DNA of 64,000 bases from JACWAE01 sp963847595 (GCA_963847595.1 CAWKAJ010000002.1:1612001-1676000), one strand, 5' to 3'; positions 34,920 to 44,522 are shown, numbered from the stretch's first letter. Notes: generated by a model from the sequence alone, not told the origin. Numbers and translations: made by a program.

Positions 34920-35965
34920 GGCAAAGAAAAAGCAGGGTCGCCGTTATCGGCACCACGAGTTGGGGCACCACCCTCGCCATAATGCTCAGTCGCAAGGGGC
35001 TGGCGGTCAGCCTGTGGGCGCGAACCGGACAGGAAGCGGAGAAGCTGAATCGCCAGAAGCAAAATGCCGTCCGTCTCCCAGGGTTTTCGTTCCCCGAGGG
35101 GCTGCTCACCACTGCTTCGCTCGACGAGGCGCTCGATAAAGCAGGCCTGGTCATTTTCGCTGTGCCCTCACAGGATATGCGGCGTAATGTCAGGTTGGTC
35201 AGGGAGCACCTCGATCGCTCGATGCTTATTTTGAGCGTGGCCAAGGGACTTGAGGTTGAAAGTGTCAAGCGTATGTCCCAGGTGGCCTCCGAAGAACTCG
35301 CAGCCCGTTACCATCCCAATATCTGTGTCCTTTCCGGACCCAATCTATCTAAAGAGATCGCCCGCGGCCTGCCGGCGGTCACAGTGGTGGCTGCCTACGA
35401 CGCTACGGTGGCAGCGAAGGTGCAGAAGATAATGGCCACGCCTCTCTTTCGCGTTTACACAAATACTGATGTGGTCGGGGTAGAGCTGGGCGGAGCGCTG
35501 AAGAACATCATTGCCCTGGCAGCGGGCATGGTTGACGGACTGGAATACGGGAACAATACCAAGGCGGGTCTGATTACGCGCGGGCTTGCTGAGATTACAC
35601 GTCTGGGCGTGGCTGCGGGAGCAAATCCGCTTACCTTCGCCGGTCTGGCCGGGCTGGGCGACCTGGTGGCTACCTGCTCCAGCCCCTTGAGCCGCAACCG
35701 CTTCGTGGGGCAGGAACTGGCGAAGGGGCGGGACTTGAAGGAGATACTCTCCTCTATGACGGGCATAGCCGAGGGGATTACCACCACTGTCGCCGCCCTC
35801 AAGCTGGCCGAGGAATTCGATGAGGAGATGCCCATCGCCGGGCAGGTATTCCGGGTGCTTTTCAAAGGGCTCGATGTCCGCCGCGCGGTGTCCGAACTCA
35901 TGGTGCGCGAGCTGAAACATGAACTGGCTGGCATCCACAGTGCCCAGAACTCGGGGCTGATTTAG
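34916..35965 (+). CDS. gpsA: NAD(P)-dependent glycerol-3-phosphate dehydrogenase
   Basis: 349 residues. Dinucleotide loop VAVIGTTSWGTTLA, substrate motif SGPNLSKEIARGLPA and the catalytic Lys in GGALKNIIALAAGM. The glycine of the usual GAGSWG is partly replaced (GTTSWG). It supplies sn-glycerol-3-phosphate for PlsY. Last gene of the coupled run. Confidence 0.94.
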   Translation: MRQRKSRVAVIGTTSWGTTLAIMLSRKGLAVSLWARTGQEAEKLNRQKQNAVRLPGFSFPEGLLTTASLDEALDKAGLVIFAVPSQDMRRNVRLVREHLDRSMLILSVAKGLEVESVKRMSQVASEELAARYHPNICVLSGPNLSKEIARGLPAVTVVAAYDATVAAKVQKIMATPLFRVYTNTDVVGVELGGALKNIIALAAGMVDGLEYGNNTKAGLITRGLAEITRLGVAAGANPLTFAGLAGLGDLVATCSSPLSRNRFVGQELAKGRDLKEILSSMTGIAEGITTTVAALKLAEEFDEEMPIAGQVFRVLFKGLDVRRAVSELMVRELKHELAGIHSAQNSGLI

Positions 35966-35986
35966 ACTATTCCCGCAATGTCATGC

Positions 35987-35992
35987 TATAAT
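35987..35992 (+). promoter_or_regulatory. -10 box upstream of the SDR gene
   Basis: A perfect TATAAT lies about 110 bases before the SDR start. No convincing -35 stands at the right distance (TTTAGA at 35961 is 20 bases away). Confidence 0.4.
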
Positions 35993-36103
35993 ACTACGGG
36001 CAAAAAAGTCCTCTACATTGGGGAGGTGCCTCTGAAGAATCGTCTCAATAGTGGTCTGGAAGTCGCCAAAATGAACAACCAATTAAAGGAGGGCAAATAG
36101 AAA

Positions 36104-37036
36104 ATGACTCATCACACAACTAGATTAAAGGGCAAAGTGGCCATCATCACCGGTGCCGGCCGGGGCATCGGCGCGGCTGAGGCCGTCTTGTTTGCCCAAG
36201 AGGGCGCCAAGGTAGTGGTGAACGACCTGGGCGGCGGCGGCGATGGTAGCGGCGGCGCATCCAAATCGCCGGCCGATGAGGTGGTGGCGGAAATCAAGAA
36301 GATGGGTGGGGAGGCGGTTGCCAACTACGACAGCGTGGCTACTACAGATGGTGGAGAGAGAATTATCAAGACCGCCATCGATGCCTTTGGCAGGCTGGAT
36401 ATCCTGGTGAACAACGCCGGCATACTCAGGGATAAGATGGTCTACAATATGAGCCCGGAGGAATGGGACCTCGTGATTAAGGTCCACCTCTACGGTACTT
36501 TCAACTGCACTAAGCCCGCGTGCGTGATATTCAGACAGCAGAAAAGCGGCCGCATTATCAATACAGCCTCTGAGTCAGGCTTGGGGAACATGGGGCAGGC
36601 CAACTACAGCTCTGCCAAAGAGGGGATAGTGGGATTCACCCGGACTGTGGCTAGAGACATGGGCAGATACGGGGTGACCTGCAATGCTGTCAGGCCCCGC
36701 GCCAAGTCAAGACTGACTATCTCCCCCGAGCTGGTGGCTGCTATCGAAAGGGCCAAGAGCTCAGGCACTGCGATGCCTCCAGGCGCGGATGTAATTCTAA
36801 AGCTGCCGGAGCCCAGTGAGATGATTGCCTTGGTGGCCTACCTGGCAACCGATGCCGCCGCCAACATAAATGGCTGCACCTTCCTCATCAGCGGAGACCA
36901 GATTTCGCTTTACCAGGACCCTATACCTATCAGGACTGTCTACAAGAAGGGTTTCTGGACGCTGGATGACCTGATGGAGATTGTGCCCAACACGCTGGCA
37001 GCCGGCCTGATTAATCCTGCTCCTCCGAAACAATAA
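36104..37036 (+). CDS. Short-chain dehydrogenase, 3-hydroxyacyl-CoA type
   Basis: 310 residues. TGAGRGIG coenzyme loop (about 16-23), NNAGIL, Ser in NTASESG and the YSSAK catalytic pair. GGSGGASKSPADEVVAEIK and the long C-terminus resemble the (R)-3-hydroxyacyl-CoA dehydrogenase domain of 17-beta-HSD type 4 proteins. It probably works with the nearby acyl-CoA genes. AAGGAGG stands 12 bases before the ATG. A REP-like hairpin plus TTTT follows as a terminator. Confidence 0.87.
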   Translation: MTHHTTRLKGKVAIITGAGRGIGAAEAVLFAQEGAKVVVNDLGGGGDGSGGASKSPADEVVAEIKKMGGEAVANYDSVATTDGGERIIKTAIDAFGRLDILVNNAGILRDKMVYNMSPEEWDLVIKVHLYGTFNCTKPACVIFRQQKSGRIINTASESGLGNMGQANYSSAKEGIVGFTRTVARDMGRYGVTCNAVRPRAKSRLTISPELVAAIERAKSSGTAMPPGADVILKLPEPSEMIALVAYLATDAAANINGCTFLISGDQISLYQDPIPIRTVYKKGFWTLDDLMEIVPNTLAAGLINPAPPKQ

Positions 37037-37056
37037 GACCGACGGTGAATAAGCGT

Positions 37057-37257
37057 GTAGGGGCGACCCGCCTCGGCGGGTCGCCCCTTTTGTAATTGCC
37101 TGATTTATCAGGCACGATCGCCCAATAAATTGGGCAACTACCTTTTCTGCTTGTGGTGGATGTTATCATCCACAGTGGTTTGGCCTTGGTACAAATCAGG
37201 GCAGACGCATGGGTCTGCCCCTACAGGAACGGCTGGAGAGGGTGCTCCAACCTACCC
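37057..37257. repeat. Cluster of REP-like hairpins, copy 9
   Basis: At least five successive inverted repeats fill this 200-base gap: AGGGGCGACCCGCC with partner (37059-37088, then TTTT, terminator-like), TGCCTGATTTATCAGGCA (37098-37115), GCCCAATAAATTGGGC (37119-37134 or so), a GTGGATG…CATCCAC type (about 37153-37173) and GGGCAGAC…GTCTGCCC (37199-37220) with the family end CCCCTAC. No ORF is supported. Confidence 0.75.
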
Positions 37258-37770
37258 TTAATCCAACAAACCCTCGATAGCCTCAATGACCATTTTGCCT
37301 TTTTTGAGGTCGATGGACTTGACCACGTCCTCTATGGCGGGTATCAGTATCTCGCCGCGCTTACCCTCGACTATGTACACATCGTTGCTGGCTGTGGACA
37401 TGATGTCTGTGACGCGGCCGAGCGTTTGGCCCTCTGTGGTCACGACCTTAAGACCGATGAGTTGGAAGGTGTAGTATTGTCCTTCGGGCAGGGCGTATAG
37501 TTCTGAGCTGGGGATGGTGAGGTCTTGCCCTCTTAGCTTCTCCGCAGCTTCGATGCTGTCTATAGTGACCAGCTTGAGTATCAAGTGATGCTTGTGGTAT
37601 CGGCAGCTTTCTATCTCAAGCGGGCTGGTATTAAGGTAGACTACCTTCCGGGGGGCGAACCGCTCGGGAAAATCGGTCAATACTTCGACTTTTACCTCAC
37701 CCCTTATGCTCCAGGGGGCGAGTATACGTCCCACGATAAGGGAATCAGGAGGAACTGGTTCCTTGCCCAT
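37258..37770 (-). CDS. rimM: 16S rRNA processing protein RimM
   Basis: 170 residues from ATG 37770; a GTG lies one codon upstream. N-terminal RimM barrel (LIVGRILAPWSIRGEVKVE) and C-terminal PRC barrel (DVYIVEGKRGEILIPAIEDVVKSID). It binds S19 in 30S assembly. Third gene of rpsP-khpA-rimM; trmD, which usually follows, is replaced here by repeats and an unrelated region. Confidence 0.94.
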   Translation of the reverse strand: MGKEPVPPDSLIVGRILAPWSIRGEVKVEVLTDFPERFAPRKVVYLNTSPLEIESCRYHKHHLILKLVTIDSIEAAEKLRGQDLTIPSSELYALPEGQYYTFQLIGLKVVTTEGQTLGRVTDIMSTASNDVYIVEGKRGEILIPAIEDVVKSIDLKKGKMVIEAIEGLLD

Positions 37771-37789
37771 CACCCTAGACCAAGATGCC

Positions 37790-38017
37790 CTAGATTATTT
37801 CCAGTGTGGCGCGAGTCCCTTTCCTGATCGCTGCTACGCGGAGCAGAGTCCGCATCGCCTTGGCAATTCTCCCCTCTTTGCCGATGACCTTTCCGGTATC
37901 CTCAGGCGCTACTTGAAGCTTGAGGATAACCCCGTTCTCTGAGGGGACCTCGGTTACTTTGACTTCCTCTGGTTTGTCTACGATTGCCTTTGCGATGTAC
38001 TCGATGAGCTCTTTCAT
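37790..38017 (-). CDS. khpA: KH-domain RNA-binding protein KhpA
   Basis: 75 residues, a single KH domain with the GxxG loop in GKVIGKEGRIAKAMRTLL. It is the standard partner between rpsP and rimM and binds RNA, often as a heterodimer with KhpB. AAAGGAAAATG at the start. Confidence 0.92.
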   Translation of the reverse strand: MKELIEYIAKAIVDKPEEVKVTEVPSENGVILKLQVAPEDTGKVIGKEGRIAKAMRTLLRVAAIRKGTRATLEII

Positions 38018-38070
38018 TTTCCTTTCATCCTTTGGCTAATGCCTAGTTGCGTGATTCAATGTTTTCAAGA

Positions 38071-38523
38071 CTATGCTGCCGGCTTGGTCTCTGATGCTTT
38101 GGGTGCTTTGGCCTCAGGTGCTGCCGCTGGTTTGCTCTCCGGCGCTGCGGCTGTCTTGGCTTGTGCTGCCGCCGGCTTGGTCTCCGACTTTGCTGCCGCT
38201 TTGGCTTGCGCCGCTGCCTTCTTCTCCGATTTCTTCAGCGTCTTGCGGTCTGTCGTTTTTCGCACAGAAGCACTGACTAATTTATCGCTGAGCCCCGCCC
38301 TGCCCAGCAAGCTGGCAACAGTCTGAGTTGGCATAGCTCCGCGGCGCAGCCACTCGAGCGCCTTCTCCTGTTGAATGACGATGGTCGCGGGATCGGTTAG
38401 AGGGTCGTAGTGACCGATAACCTCTATGAATGCACCATCGCGAGGCGACCGGGAATCGGCCACCACCACCCGATAGGCAGGTTTCTTTGTTGCCCCCACC
38501 CTCTGTAATCTGATCTTAACCAT
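38071..38523 (-). CDS. rpsP: 30S ribosomal protein S16 with long Ala/Lys/Pro tail
   Basis: 150 residues. The first ~85 are S16 ([20 protein letters not shown], then [15 protein letters not shown]). A low-complexity tail of ~60 residues follows, with repeats such as [21 protein letters not shown]16 is normally 80-100 residues. AGGGAGAGCAG precedes the ATG. First gene of the ribosomal mini-operon. The tail is basic and probably unstructured; it may contact rRNA. Confidence 0.95.
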   Translation of the reverse strand: MVKIRLQRVGATKKPAYRVVVADSRSPRDGAFIEVIGHYDPLTDPATIVIQQEKALEWLRRGAMPTQTVASLLGRAGLSDKLVSASVRKTTDRKTLKKSEKKAAAQAKAAAKSETKPAAAQAKTAAAPESKPAAAPEAKAPKASETKPAA

Positions 38524-38591
38524 ATTCTGCTCTCCCTTGCCCCCTTATTTTCTACCAGAGAACGATTTAAATCAACCCCCTGTGTTCCAAT

Positions 38592-40040
38592 CTAGTTCAG
38601 ATATTGCTCTCTTCTGAATCGGTAAAAATCGACAAGCCTCTTTAGAGCCCTGGCACCCCGCTCGAAGCTGGGGAAGCACGGTATGTCTTTCCCAGTTAAC
38701 CTGTCCCTTATCTCTATGGCTAATGTCTCTCTGTGCGCCGTGGTCACAATGGTCAGGAAAGGCTTCTTAGTCCGGCCTTTGAATTCCAGGATGGTGTCCA
38801 GAAGCGGGTCCGGTTGCTCCAGGTCGTGGCTGAATGGGCTGATTATGGTAAATAGTTCGAGAACTACACTGTCTATATTGGGGTCTTGCTCCATGACATC
38901 CAGCATATTGGCTAAATTCGATATGGCATTCTCCGACATCAGGAACGAGCTGGATATATCGAAGGGGTTCCTGTAGCTTCCTCCGATGATATTGAAAAAG
39001 GTGGACAGCCTTTCATAGGAACTCTGGGAAAGCTGTGGAACCCTGAGTCCTTCCCTGGCGAAGGTATCGGCTATCGCCACCGATTGCCCCCCGCTCATGG
39101 CAATAAGCCCCACCCTGTTTCCCCTGGCTGGTTTCAGGTAAAGCAACGCCTTGACGGTGTCAATCATCTCGTCGAGGTTCTCAATCCTGATGGCGCCGCA
39201 CTGTCTGATGAGTGTTTGCCAGATGACGCTCGACTGGGCCAGTGCCCCAGTGTGAGAAGCGGTTGCCCGGGCACCTTCCTCGCTCTCTCCGCCTCTCCAA
39301 ATTAGCACCGGCTTTTTCTCCGCCGCCTCTCGCAGGCAGCGGAAAAGCCTCCTGCCATCCTTTACAGCTTCGACATACATGCCTATTATCTCGGTTTCAC
39401 GGTCTTTCTTAAGGTACTCCAGATAGTCCGTGCTGTCGAGTATCGCAGCATTTCCGTAGCTCACCGACTTGCTGAACTTGATTCCGTTACGTGTTCCTGC
39501 CAGGGTGAAAAGTGTGGCGTGAGTGCCGCTCTGGGCGATGAAGCCCACCGTTCCGCCCTCGCCGTAATCCTGCACAGGATTGTGGCGCAGGCCGATTTTG
39601 GGGTTGTAGACGCCGACACAGTTGGGCCCGATGACGAGCAGGCCAGCCTCGCGTGCCAGGTCGGTGATCGCCTGTTGGAGCCTTATCCCTTCCTCGGTGC
39701 CGGTCTCAGCAAATCCCGAGGTGAAAAAACAAACGCCGCCCACGTTCTTTTGTATGCAGTCCTTGATGATGACAGGTGCTACTGCTCGAGGCACGGCGGC
39801 GATGACGTAATCTACAGGTCCTGGTATATCCTTGAGGCTCGGGTAGTTCTTCACACCGAGTTGGGCTATCCCTGGAAGCTCATTTGGGTCTATCTGCACC
39901 GAGTAAACCTTTCCCTGGAAATGGCTCAGACTTCTCAGCCACATATAGCCTAGTGCCTGCTTGTCGCCGACCACTGCTACAGAGCGGGGGTTGAATACTC
40001 TATCCAGCTTTTGTGTTGTGCTCTCTCCCAATTTTCTCAT
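38592..40040 (-). CDS. ADP-forming acyl-CoA synthetase alpha-like subunit, copy A
   Basis: 482 residues. CoA-binding Rossmann domain (FNPRSVAVVGDK near the N-terminus), two succinyl-CoA-ligase-like domains and the phospho-histidine in ATASHTGALAQ (about 262). Such subunits form acyl-CoA plus ADP/ATP and phosphate reversibly with an ATP-grasp beta subunit. The beta gene lies two bases upstream (40043-40735), so these two likely form one enzyme. Substrate unknown. Confidence 0.85.
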   Translation of the reverse strand: MRKLGESTTQKLDRVFNPRSVAVVGDKQALGYMWLRSLSHFQGKVYSVQIDPNELPGIAQLGVKNYPSLKDIPGPVDYVIAAVPRAVAPVIIKDCIQKNVGGVCFFTSGFAETGTEEGIRLQQAITDLAREAGLLVIGPNCVGVYNPKIGLRHNPVQDYGEGGTVGFIAQSGTHATLFTLAGTRNGIKFSKSVSYGNAAILDSTDYLEYLKKDRETEIIGMYVEAVKDGRRLFRCLREAAEKKPVLIWRGGESEEGARATASHTGALAQSSVIWQTLIRQCGAIRIENLDEMIDTVKALLYLKPARGNRVGLIAMSGGQSVAIADTFAREGLRVPQLSQSSYERLSTFFNIIGGSYRNPFDISSSFLMSENAISNLANMLDVMEQDPNIDSVVLELFTIISPFSHDLEQPDPLLDTILEFKGRTKKPFLTIVTTAHRETLAIEIRDRLTGKDIPCFPSFERGARALKRLVDFYRFRREQYLN

Positions 40041-40042
40041 GC

Positions 40043-40735
40043 TCAGGATTCGAGTATCACCCTCGCGTCCACAGCTAAAGCGCTGTCCTTATAGGCGAAG
40101 ATGGGATTGAGGTCCATCTCCTTGATTTTGGGGTTTTTGTCCACGAAATCGGAAAGCTTCAGTAACAGGTCTTCGAGCGCAGTGATATTCGCCGGCTCCT
40201 GACCGCGGTAACCTTCGAGCAATGGATAGCCCTTTATCTCCCTGACCATCTGGCTGGCGTCTCTTCTGTTCAAGGGGACAATCCTGAAGGCGACATCCTT
40301 TAATACTTCGACGAATACCCCGCCCAAGCCGAACATGAGCACCGGGCCGAACTGAGCATCCTTAGACATGCCCATGATAACCTCGACCCCGGGCCTGGCC
40401 ATTTTCTGCACCGAGATACCCTGGATGGCAGCCTTTTTGTTTGCTTTTTGGGCTGCCGCCATAATCTCCGTATAGGCCTTGCCCACCTGGGCTGCGTTTG
40501 CCAGATTCAGTTTCACGCCGCCGATATCGCTCTTATGGATGATATCGGGCGACACTATCTTCAGCACAACCGGGAAGCCCATCTTCTTGCTCAACGAGAT
40601 GGCCTCGGCCTTCGTCTGCGCAAGTTTTGTCTGGACAACCGGTATGCCGGCTTCAGCCACGAGTTGTTTCGACTCCACCTCGGTCAGGACTGTTCTCCCG
40701 CTCTTCAGCACGCTATTGATTATTTTGCTAGTCAC
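40043..40735 (-). CDS. ADP-forming acyl-CoA synthetase beta subunit (ATP-grasp)
   Basis: 230 residues. ATP-grasp fold with GFPVVLKIVSPDIIHKSDIG (about 53-72), MGMSKDAQFGPVLMFGLGG and MDLNPIFAY. It transfers phosphate to the alpha-subunit histidine. It is the only beta subunit in the window, against three alpha-like proteins. It is almost fused to copy A, which follows two bases later. Confidence 0.88.
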   Translation of the reverse strand: MTSKIINSVLKSGRTVLTEVESKQLVAEAGIPVVQTKLAQTKAEAISLSKKMGFPVVLKIVSPDIIHKSDIGGVKLNLANAAQVGKAYTEIMAAAQKANKKAAIQGISVQKMARPGVEVIMGMSKDAQFGPVLMFGLGGVFVEVLKDVAFRIVPLNRRDASQMVREIKGYPLLEGYRGQEPANITALEDLLLKLSDFVDKNPKIKEMDLNPIFAYKDSALAVDARVILES

Positions 40736-40936
40736 TTGCAGCTCTCCTTGGTTGGATAGAATACATAATTGCTGTCAAATGTCGCTGCCATCTCTGGTGC
40801 TCCCTGTATAACCAGGAAGCTATTTTAGCAGGTAAACTTCCGAAAGTAAACCTACTGTTGGAGACCGCTTAGCAACACTTTTTGACCTCCCTAAATTCCC
40901 TGGACCCCTCGGGACTCCCCAGTTCCTAAACGATCT

Positions 40937-42340
40937 CTATTGGATAGACCTTAGGAATTCACTGTACTGCGTGAGCTTGGCCAGGGCGTAGGCCGCTCTC
41001 CTCGGCTCAGGGTAGACCGGAACGTTGCTTCTAGACAGGAACCTGAACTCACCTTTAGGCCATCCCTGAGGCGTGGCCCCGCACATCACTGTTGGCTTGC
41101 CTCCCGCCGCTATTTCGCTGAGCAGTATGTCGGCAACCTTCTTATCGTGGTCATCGTCATCGAAGGGTGGGCCGGTGAAAGCAGCCAGAATCATATCGAT
41201 GTTCGGGTCCTTGGCGACGATTCTGATGGCATTCTTAATATAGTTGTCGGGAGCGAGAGCCGCTCTCAGACCCAGGTCGACCGGGTTGCTTACGCTTGTT
41301 CCCACGCTCTCTGCAATGCCGGCCAGTTCCCTCTGAGTTTTTGCTGAAAGCGGTGGTATCTCCAGCCCCAACTCGTTGCAGGCATCGGTGGAGGTGACTG
41401 CAAGCCCTCCGGGTGTTGTGATGATGCCCACTCTTCTGCCCTTTGGCCTGGATAGATGGTGAAGCGCCAACAGAGTATCCATCATTTGCTCGAAGCTGTC
41501 TACAGAGATTATGCCTGTTTGGCTGCAGAGGGCTTTCCAGATAGCCGTGGGTACTGCGAGAGTTCCGGTGTGAGAGGCCGATGCCCTCCTGCCAGCATCG
41601 GTGTTGCCACCCTTCAGCACGATGATGGGCTTGGCGGGCGAAATCTTGCGTGCCACCTGCAATAACCTCTTGCCATCCCTGATTCCTTCCAGGTAAGCAG
41701 CGATTATTTTCGTTTCGGGGTCCTGTCCCAGATACTCTAAGAAATCCACGCAAGTGAGGTCGCAGTCGCTTCCGCAGCTGACCCCCTTGCTGGGCTTGAG
41801 TCCCGCGTCATCAATGGACATGAGCAGGTAGTAGAACAGGAAGCCGCTGTGAGATATCACACCCACAGGGCCGCTTTCTTTGGGGAGAATGGCTTGTGGA
41901 ATAAGCTTAGCTGACGGGTTATAGGTGCCCACGCAATTCGGCCCAATAACCCGTGTGCCTCTCTTCCTTGCGATTTTGACTATCTCCTCCTCAAGTTCTC
42001 TGCCCTCCGGCCCGCTTTCGCTGAATCCGCCGGTATAGAGTATCATCCCCTTTATTCCCTTAGCGGCGCATTCTTTGGTTATCTCGAGTACTGCATTGCG
42101 CGGGACGGTTACCAAGGCTAAGTCTATATCCCCCGGGATATCCTTTATACTGGGATACACCTTTACACCCAGCAGCTCACCTCCCTTGGGGTTCACAGGG
42201 TAGACCTTCGTGAAACCCGCGTCCAGGAGGTTGTGCAGGAACATATACGCTACATTGGTCGCAGTTTTGGAGATGCCTACTAACGCTACTGACCTGGGGT
42301 AAAATAGGGGTTCAAGCTGTCCTTTAATACTTTTGCTCAT
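40937..42340 (-). CDS. ADP-forming acyl-CoA synthetase alpha-like subunit, copy B
   Basis: 467 residues. FYPRSVALVGISKTATNVAY, GPNCVGTYNPSAKLIP and the histidine in ASASHTGTLAV (about 256). It lies 4 bases after an NTF2-like gene and 200 bases before the beta subunit gene, in the same direction. It could share that beta subunit or use one elsewhere. Confidence 0.83.
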   Translation of the reverse strand: MSKSIKGQLEPLFYPRSVALVGISKTATNVAYMFLHNLLDAGFTKVYPVNPKGGELLGVKVYPSIKDIPGDIDLALVTVPRNAVLEITKECAAKGIKGMILYTGGFSESGPEGRELEEEIVKIARKRGTRVIGPNCVGTYNPSAKLIPQAILPKESGPVGVISHSGFLFYYLLMSIDDAGLKPSKGVSCGSDCDLTCVDFLEYLGQDPETKIIAAYLEGIRDGKRLLQVARKISPAKPIIVLKGGNTDAGRRASASHTGTLAVPTAIWKALCSQTGIISVDSFEQMMDTLLALHHLSRPKGRRVGIITTPGGLAVTSTDACNELGLEIPPLSAKTQRELAGIAESVGTSVSNPVDLGLRAALAPDNYIKNAIRIVAKDPNIDMILAAFTGPPFDDDDHDKKVADILLSEIAAGGKPTVMCGATPQGWPKGEFRFLSRSNVPVYPEPRRAAYALAKLTQYSEFLRSIQ

Positions 42341-42343
42341 CTG

Positions 42344-42877
42344 CTATTTCTGTGACTGAGGTTCCTCTCTGCGGTGTATATAAACCTCGAACTTCGTGAT
42401 TTTCCAGACGCCGTCGTCTTTGCGGAATTTATAATGGTGCATGCCCTCGGAGATGGCGCGTTCTTCAGAGACCTTCCCTGTCTCGGGATTTATGGGGTAC
42501 CCGTAATGGGAAAAGTAGTCCTTGCCAGTCGCTGTATCGCCAGTAATATCTATCATGATGTTCATCAAGGTGCTGAACTTTCTCTTCTCGGTGCCGAATA
42601 CAGTACGTTCGCCGTATTCTTTGAGCGCCTTCTTGCCCTTTATATCTATATTATATTGCGGGACTGTATAATGAATATCGTCGCTCCATATGCCAAGCCA
42701 GAGGTCCTTGTCGTCTAAATCTATAGCCCATACCATCGTCTTCATCAGGTTCTCGGTCTCGACAATGTCTGGAAGCTTCATCAGCTTGTCGACTTTAGCC
42801 TCCAGCTTCCTGACGTCGGTTTCAACCCTTTTCGCCATATGGTTCAACAGCGCTCTTAAATCTCTCAGGTCTTCCAT
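42344..42877 (-). CDS. NTF2/SnoaL-like protein
   Basis: 177 residues. A short N-terminal coiled coil (RVETDVRKLEAKVDKLMKL) precedes a cone-shaped NTF2-like domain (MVWAIDLDDKDLWLGIWSDD, ISEGMHHYKFRKDDGVWKIT). Members include dehydratases, isomerases and dioxygenase small subunits. No catalytic residue can be assigned. Stop and next start are separated by three bases, so it is cotranscribed with copy B. Confidence 0.75.
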   Translation of the reverse strand: MEDLRDLRALLNHMAKRVETDVRKLEAKVDKLMKLPDIVETENLMKTMVWAIDLDDKDLWLGIWSDDIHYTVPQYNIDIKGKKALKEYGERTVFGTEKRKFSTLMNIMIDITGDTATGKDYFSHYGYPINPETGKVSEERAISEGMHHYKFRKDDGVWKITKFEVYIHRREEPQSQK

Positions 42878-43010
42878 TTTTGTCTCCTCTGAGGTGGAAG
42901 ATTATAGAACTGCCATAATTGAGCTTATTGAGAGGGCAAAGAATTTTGTTAAGAGCGACAAAGGTGACAACTTTTAAATCTGGGCGTAACCTTCTTAATC
43001 CGAGGTGACT

Positions 43011-44522
43011 CTAGGCCCGAAAATCCTGTATCGGCGTTTTAGTATACTTGTGCACAATCTTCCTGAAATGGAATCCATATACAGCGAAAGCCATGGAAAT
43101 GGGAAAGGAACGGGGGTTCTTCAGCAGGGTCGAAATAAAGAACCTCCAATAATACCATCTATCCCTTTCCAGGACACCCATAACCCACATGGATGTGATG
43201 AGCGCCCGGATATGCCAGAACCGCAACTGGGGGAGCCCTTTTCTTTTCCGCGGCTTGTACTCTTTAAGAAATATCTTAACCCTTTTGTAATACTGCTTTG
43301 ATGAATAGATAGAGGTCAGGACGTGCCTGTAGCCGTTGATGAGTTTCTCGCGGCCCATTTTGGGGACGAAGTTCAGGGAGCCATCGGTATTGTCGCCGGA
43401 GATGCCCTCTAATAAACGGTTCTCCTTCTTTAGGCGCTGGTATAGCCTGGTGCCAGGTGGTGCATTCAGCAAACCGACCATTGCGGTAACGATGCCACTC
43501 TTCTGGATAAAGTTGGACTGGCTTTTGAAGATAGAGTCCGGGTCGCTATCAAATCCCAGGATGAAGCCTCCGTGCACCTGCATGCCGTAATTTTGAATCT
43601 TCTTAACTGAAGCAATGAGGTCACGGTTTATGTTCTGATTCTTGTTACATTCAACCAGACTCTCTTCATTGGGGCTTTCAATCCCAATGAATACGGTATC
43701 GAATCCGGCTTTAACCATCAACTGCATTAACTCTTCGTCATCGGCCAGATTTATGGAGGCCTCTGTAAGGAATCCAAAGGGGAATTTTTTATCCTGCTGC
43801 CATTTAATCATGGCAGGCAGAATTTCTTCCTTCAGTTTCCTCTTATTGCCGATGAAGTTGTCATCCACAATGAACACGGTCTCTCGCCAACCACGGTTGT
43901 ATAGGCCGTCGAGCTCTGCCAGGAGCTGCTCTTTAGTCTTGGTTCGGGGCCTGTTGCCGTTCAATACGATGATGTCGCAGAATTCACAATCGAAGGGACA
44001 TCCCCGAGAGTACTGGATACTCATTGTGGTGTATTTCTTCGTGTTTAATAGTGACCACATGGGTACAGGGGTTTTGCAGACGTCTGGTCGTTCTTTAGAT
44101 GTGTAGATATGTTTGGTGCAGCCTTTACTCAGGTCTTCCAGGAAAAGCTGTAGGGTGCTCTCGGCCTCATTGAGCACCAGGTGGTCTACATCCGGGAACT
44201 CTTCATACTCGGAGGTGAAGAGCGGGCCACCGGCAACAGTTCTGGCCCCGAGCCTCTTACACCTTCTGATGACCTCTTGCGCTGAATCCCTTTGCACCAC
44301 CATGGCGCTGATGAATACATAGTCAGCCCACCTGATGTCCTTGTCGGTCAGGGCGGCTGCATTCATATCCACCAGTTTCTTATCCCACTCCCGGGGAAGC
44401 ATCGAAGCTATAGTCAATAAACCCAGGGGCGGGAAGGTCGCCTTTTTGGAGATGATTCTCAGGGCGTGTCTGAAACTCCAGAAGGTATCCGGGTACTGAG
44501 GATAAACCAGAAGTATTTTCAA
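43011..44522 (-). CDS. B12-binding radical SAM protein (DUF4070-like C-terminus)
   Basis: 503 residues. N-terminal cobalamin-binding fold (MKILLVYPQYPDTFW), then the cluster motif CPFDCEFCDIIVLNGNRPR (about 173-180 for the cysteines), and a C-terminal region like DUF4070. Related enzymes methylate unactivated carbons in lipids, hopanoids or cofactors. The substrate cannot be told from sequence; a lipid or bacteriochlorin-type substrate is plausible. It stands alone and is divergent from the next gene. Confidence 0.85.
   Translation of the reverse strand: MKILLVYPQYPDTFWSFRHALRIISKKATFPPLGLLTIASMLPREWDKKLVDMNAAALTDKDIRWADYVFISAMVVQRDSAQEVIRRCKRLGARTVAGGPLFTSEYEEFPDVDHLVLNEAESTLQLFLEDLSKGCTKHIYTSKERPDVCKTPVPMWSLLNTKKYTTMSIQYSRGCPFDCEFCDIIVLNGNRPRTKTKEQLLAELDGLYNRGWRETVFIVDDNFIGNKRKLKEEILPAMIKWQQDKKFPFGFLTEASINLADDEELMQLMVKAGFDTVFIGIESPNEESLVECNKNQNINRDLIASVKKIQNYGMQVHGGFILGFDSDPDSIFKSQSNFIQKSGIVTAMVGLLNAPPGTRLYQRLKKENRLLEGISGDNTDGSLNFVPKMGREKLINGYRHVLTSIYSSKQYYKRVKIFLKEYKPRKRKGLPQLRFWHIRALITSMWVMGVLERDRWYYWRFFISTLLKNPRSFPISMAFAVYGFHFRKIVHKYTKTPIQDFRA

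Noticed and set aside
36026..36100. 24-codon ORF from GTG just before the SDR gene, ending in the ribosome-site region
   Set aside because: It could be a leader peptide, but the composition is ordinary, no attenuator is visible, and the GTG has only a weak site.
37057..37257. CRISPR-like look of repeated hairpins
   Set aside because: The units differ in sequence and spacing; there is no constant direct repeat and no cas gene.
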